This document shows positions 60,403 to 64,000 of a stretch of 64,000 bases of DNA, in pieces. The translations under genes were made by a program, and so were the position numbers. The DNA comes from Shewanella phaeophyticola (lineage in GTDB: Bacteria; Pseudomonadota; Gammaproteobacteria; Enterobacterales; Shewanellaceae). The notes under the pieces are model-generated. The model was not told where the DNA came from, did not search any database, and saw only the letters and a program-made list of their open reading frames with translations. How positions within the stretch are numbered: the first letter of the stretch is position 1; each line of letters opens with the position of its first letter. The stretch lies in the NCBI RefSeq assembly GCF_025398315.1, contig NZ_JAODOQ010000001.1, positions 2,914,001-2,978,000 on the forward strand. Direction: 5' to 3'.

Positions 60403-61104
60403 TTATTGTGCTTGCGACATGAACAGCTGAGCAAGCTGTAAATCATCAGGGTGAGTGACTTTAATATTATCAACACGGCCTGTAACCAAGCCGGGCATAA
60501 CACCTGCCCACTCCATTGCGCTAGCCTCGTCGGTAATATTGACCTTGGCTTTAAGGGCGTTAGCAAGGTTAGCCTGTAATGTGTCGATAGGAAAATATTG
60601 TGGCGTTAATGCATGCCATAATAATGCTCTTTCAACCGTATTAGTGATTATGCCACTGGGGTCACTGCGCTTCATGGTATCACGTACCGGAGCGGCTAAA
60701 ATCGCCCCTTGAGGAAAGCGTGACTGTGATTCTAGCAGCTTATCGATATCGCTATGGCACAAACAGGGTCTGGCAGCATCGTGAACCAATGCCCAGGCTG
60801 TTGGGTCAATAGTCTTAGCCATGTTCAGAGCCGCCAATACAGAGTCTGCCCGTTCTCCCCCACCTATAACTTGAGTCAATTTAGGGTGTTGAGACTGGGC
60901 TAAATACTGAAAGTACTGATCTTGTGGATGAAGCGCGATAACCACTTGGGTGATCTGTGGGTGTGATAATAAAACATCGAGAGTGTGCGCTAAAATCGGT
61001 TGTTGGCCAAGTTGTAAATATTGCTTAGGTTTATCAGCCGCCATACGACTACCGATACCTGCAGCAGGCACAATCGCAATAATAGAATTAGAGTTGTTTT
61101 GCAT
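60403..61104 (-). CDS. ispD: MEP cytidylyltransferase
   Basis: IspD makes CDP-ME from MEP and CTP. The 233-residue protein has the nucleotide-binding VPAAGIGSRMAADKPKQYL, VHDAARPCLCHSDI, PVRDTMKRSD and ITDEASAMEWAG. It follows ftsB and precedes ispF. Confidence 0.98.
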   Translation of the reverse strand: MQNNSNSIIAIVPAAGIGSRMAADKPKQYLQLGQQPILAHTLDVLLSHPQITQVVIALHPQDQYFQYLAQSQHPKLTQVIGGGERADSVLAALNMAKTIDPTAWALVHDAARPCLCHSDIDKLLESQSRFPQGAILAAPVRDTMKRSDPSGIITNTVERALLWHALTPQYFPIDTLQANLANALKAKVNITDEASAMEWAGVMPGLVTGRVDNIKVTHPDDLQLAQLFMSQAQ

Positions 61105-61152
61105 AGTAGACCATTGTTATCGTTATTATGGCGTAGTTAAAGCGAATGATTT

Positions 61153-61455
61153 TTATGGGTTAAACGGTTGTTGTTCGCGCAGCTCACTGCCCACCACGCG
61201 ATAAAAAGTCTCACCGTCTTTGACCATGCCAAGTTCATTACGAGCACGCTCTTCAATGGCTTCGGTGCCACTTTTTAGATCGATGATTTCTTCTTTAAGG
61301 ATTTGATTGCGAGTCACCAGCTTTTGGTTGCTTTGTTGCTGGGCGTCAATCTGGGCTTGCAGCACGACATACTCTGATAAATTGTTATCGCCCAGCCACA
61401 GCCGATATTGCAAAATTGCCAATAAACCTATCATTAATAATATTAGTCGTTTCAT
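61153..61455 (-). CDS. ftsB: Cell division protein FtsB
   Basis: FtsB is a bitopic division protein that joins FtsL and FtsQ. The 100-residue protein has one membrane segment (LILLMIGLLAILQYRLWLG), a coiled coil (LQAQIDAQQQSNQKLVTRN) and the LGMVKDGETFYRVV segment. It lies between eno and ispD. Confidence 0.96.
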   Translation of the reverse strand: MKRLILLMIGLLAILQYRLWLGDNNLSEYVVLQAQIDAQQQSNQKLVTRNQILKEEIIDLKSGTEAIEERARNELGMVKDGETFYRVVGSELREQQPFNP

Positions 61456-61508
61456 AATATCAAGTTACGCTGTGTTAACCCCTAAAATGTTTGTTGGTTA
61501 TAGTACAA

Positions 61509-61538
61509 CAAAAAAGGCCACCGAGTGGTGGCCTTTTT
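61509..61538. terminator. eno terminator
   Basis: AAAAAGGCCACC and GGTGGCCTTTTT form a strong stem between eno and ftsB. Confidence 0.9.
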
Positions 61539-61554
61539 AAACTAAAGCAAAAAA

Positions 61555-62901
<1,347 letters not shown>

Positions 62902-63091
62902 TTAAAAGCCAATACCAATAAAACCACGATATTCGTTAAAACTGTCGATTTATTGGTATTTTACTTTCAGTTTGGTAATTTTATTTTATCTTCGCTTAGG
63001 ATAAATCGAATTGGATTTAGCTTCAACTTAGTTTACACCACTGTAAGGCATCAGATTGATGATTATTTGATCTTACGCATACATCATAGAC

Positions 63092-63126
63092 AAAAAAGCC
63101 GTTAATGCATCAACATTAACGGCTAT
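63092..63126 (-). terminator. pyrG terminator
   Basis: TAGCCGTTAATG and CATTAACGGCTTTTTTG on the minus strand form a stem with a T-run, just after the pyrG stop. Confidence 0.9.
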
Positions 63127-63133
63127 TTCAAAT

Positions 63134-64000
63134 TTAGCTGATATCGCGTTTTTGGTATGCTGAAGAAGCAGCAATAAACCCTTCAAATAATGGATGACCA
63201 TCACGTGGGGTTGAGGTAAATTCTGGGTGGAATTGACCCGCAACAAACCAAGGGTGATTTGGTAATTCGATCATTTCAATTAATTTACGGTCTGAAGACA
63301 AACCACTGAACACTAATCCGGCTTTTTCAAGACGCTCAATGTAGTTGTTGTTCACTTCATAGCGATGACGATGGCGCTCTACACAGCTTGTAGAGTTGTA
63401 AGCTGTTGCTGCTTTAGTGCCTTCTTTTAAGTGACATAATTGTGCACCTAAACGCATTGTGCCACCTAAATCAGAAGACTCATGACGTTTTTCAACATCA
63501 CCTTCTTCGTTAATCCACTCAGTGATTAAGCCAACCACTGGGTGTGGAGAATCTGGGTTAAACTCGGTTGAGTGGGCATCCTCTAAGCCGGCCACATGTC
63601 GAGCAAACTCAATCAAAGCCACTTGCATACCTAAACAAATACCAAAGTAAGGTAAGTTGTTTTCACGGGCAAATTGCGCGGCAAAAATTTTGCCTTCAAC
63701 GCCACGCTCACCAAAGCCGCCCGGTACTAAAATACCATCTAAGCCTTGCAACACTTCTTCACCTTTAGCTTCAACAGTTTGTGAATCAATGTACTTGATA
63801 TTCACTGTCACACGGTTTTTTAAGCCCGCATGCTTTAATGCTTCGTTAACAGACTTATAAGCATCGGGTAGTTCGATGTATTTACCGACCATACCAATGG
63901 TGACTTCACCGTTTGGATTTGCTTCTTGGTAAATCACATTTTCCCACTCAGATAAGTCGGCTTCGTTACAATCTAAATGGAAACGCTTGATCACTAATTC
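63134..64000 (-). CDS. pyrG: CTP synthase, C-terminal part, cut by window edge
   Basis: CTP synthase makes CTP from UTP, ATP and glutamine. The window holds only about the last 290 residues. These are the glutaminase domain: [35 protein letters not shown], the nucleophile in [25 protein letters not shown], and [20 protein letters not shown] with the His-Glu pair. The synthetase half lies outside the window. The visible reading frame continues to the last base. Confidence 0.98.
   Translation of the reverse strand, partial: ELVIKRFHLDCNEADLSEWENVIYQEANPNGEVTIGMVGKYIELPDAYKSVNEALKHAGLKNRVTVNIKYIDSQTVEAKGEEVLQGLDGILVPGGFGERGVEGKIFAAQFARENNLPYFGICLGMQVALIEFARHVAGLEDAHSTEFNPDSPHPVVGLITEWINEEGDVEKRHESSDLGGTMRLGAQLCHLKEGTKAATAYNSTSCVERHRHRYEVNNNYIERLEKAGLVFSGLSSDRKLIEMIELPNHPWFVAGQFHPEFTSTPRDGHPLFEGFIAASSAYQKRDIS

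Overview
The window looks like chromosome from a marine gammaproteobacterium, very probably Shewanella. The evidence is moderate-to-low GC, a tmRNA encoding the tag ANDSNYSLAA, an oadGAB Na+-pump decarboxylase operon, a close relative of the S. oneidensis split-borosin pair, and the order csrA / alaS / recA / mutS / rpoS-nlpD-pcm-surE-truD-ispF-ispD-ftsB-eno-pyrG. The species call is inference from gene content and order, not from a search.

Layout. 1-4.4 kb: a GGDEF/TPR sensor gene downstream of a split-borosin locus (N-methyltransferase, interrupted by a frameshift, plus a 70-aa precursor), divergent from bamE. 4.5-6.5 kb: rnfH-ratA, smpB and ssrA. 6.5-11.2 kb: an accessory segment with a 311-bp mobile-looking repeat, a DUF364-type protein, a broken ene-reductase and a divergent LysR gene. 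It ends in an inverted fragment of the ssrA 3' end. 11.2-19 kb: yjdM, an LRR-kinase fusion, nemA with a divergent TetR gene and clear operators, yebC, hpf, a DsbA-like gene and an OsmC-family gene. 19-26.4 kb: a 452-bp copy of the repeat, a broken tricorn-like protease, and a vWA lipoprotein / ECF sigma / membrane-protein operon. 26.6-35.2 kb: purEK, lipoproteins, gshA, an M16 protease and yqaA. 35.5-41.5 kb: a dicarboxylate symporter, a porin and a nitrate-type ABC transporter with a leader hairpin. 41.8-45 kb: oadGAB. 46.3-47 kb: six tRNA genes. 47.2 kb to the end: csrA, alaS, recA (LexA box), mutS, then the rpoS-to-pyrG housekeeping block; pyrG is cut by the window edge.

Two overall points. 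First, twelve genes carry one-base frameshifts or TGG-to-TGA stops. Many lie in short G/C runs and some hit genes normally intact (purK, nlpD, yebC). This fits sequencing error better than mass gene decay, but neither is excluded. Second, two families of non-coding inverted-repeat elements are dispersed here: 311 bp in three copies, one with an internal 47-bp unit amplified fourfold, and about 270-300 bp in two copies flanked by CTAG.

The most interesting system is the split borosin. The methyltransferase and the precursor's helical leader strongly resemble SonM/SonA as I remember them, but the precursor ends in a different core peptide (MFQIVTTPKP).
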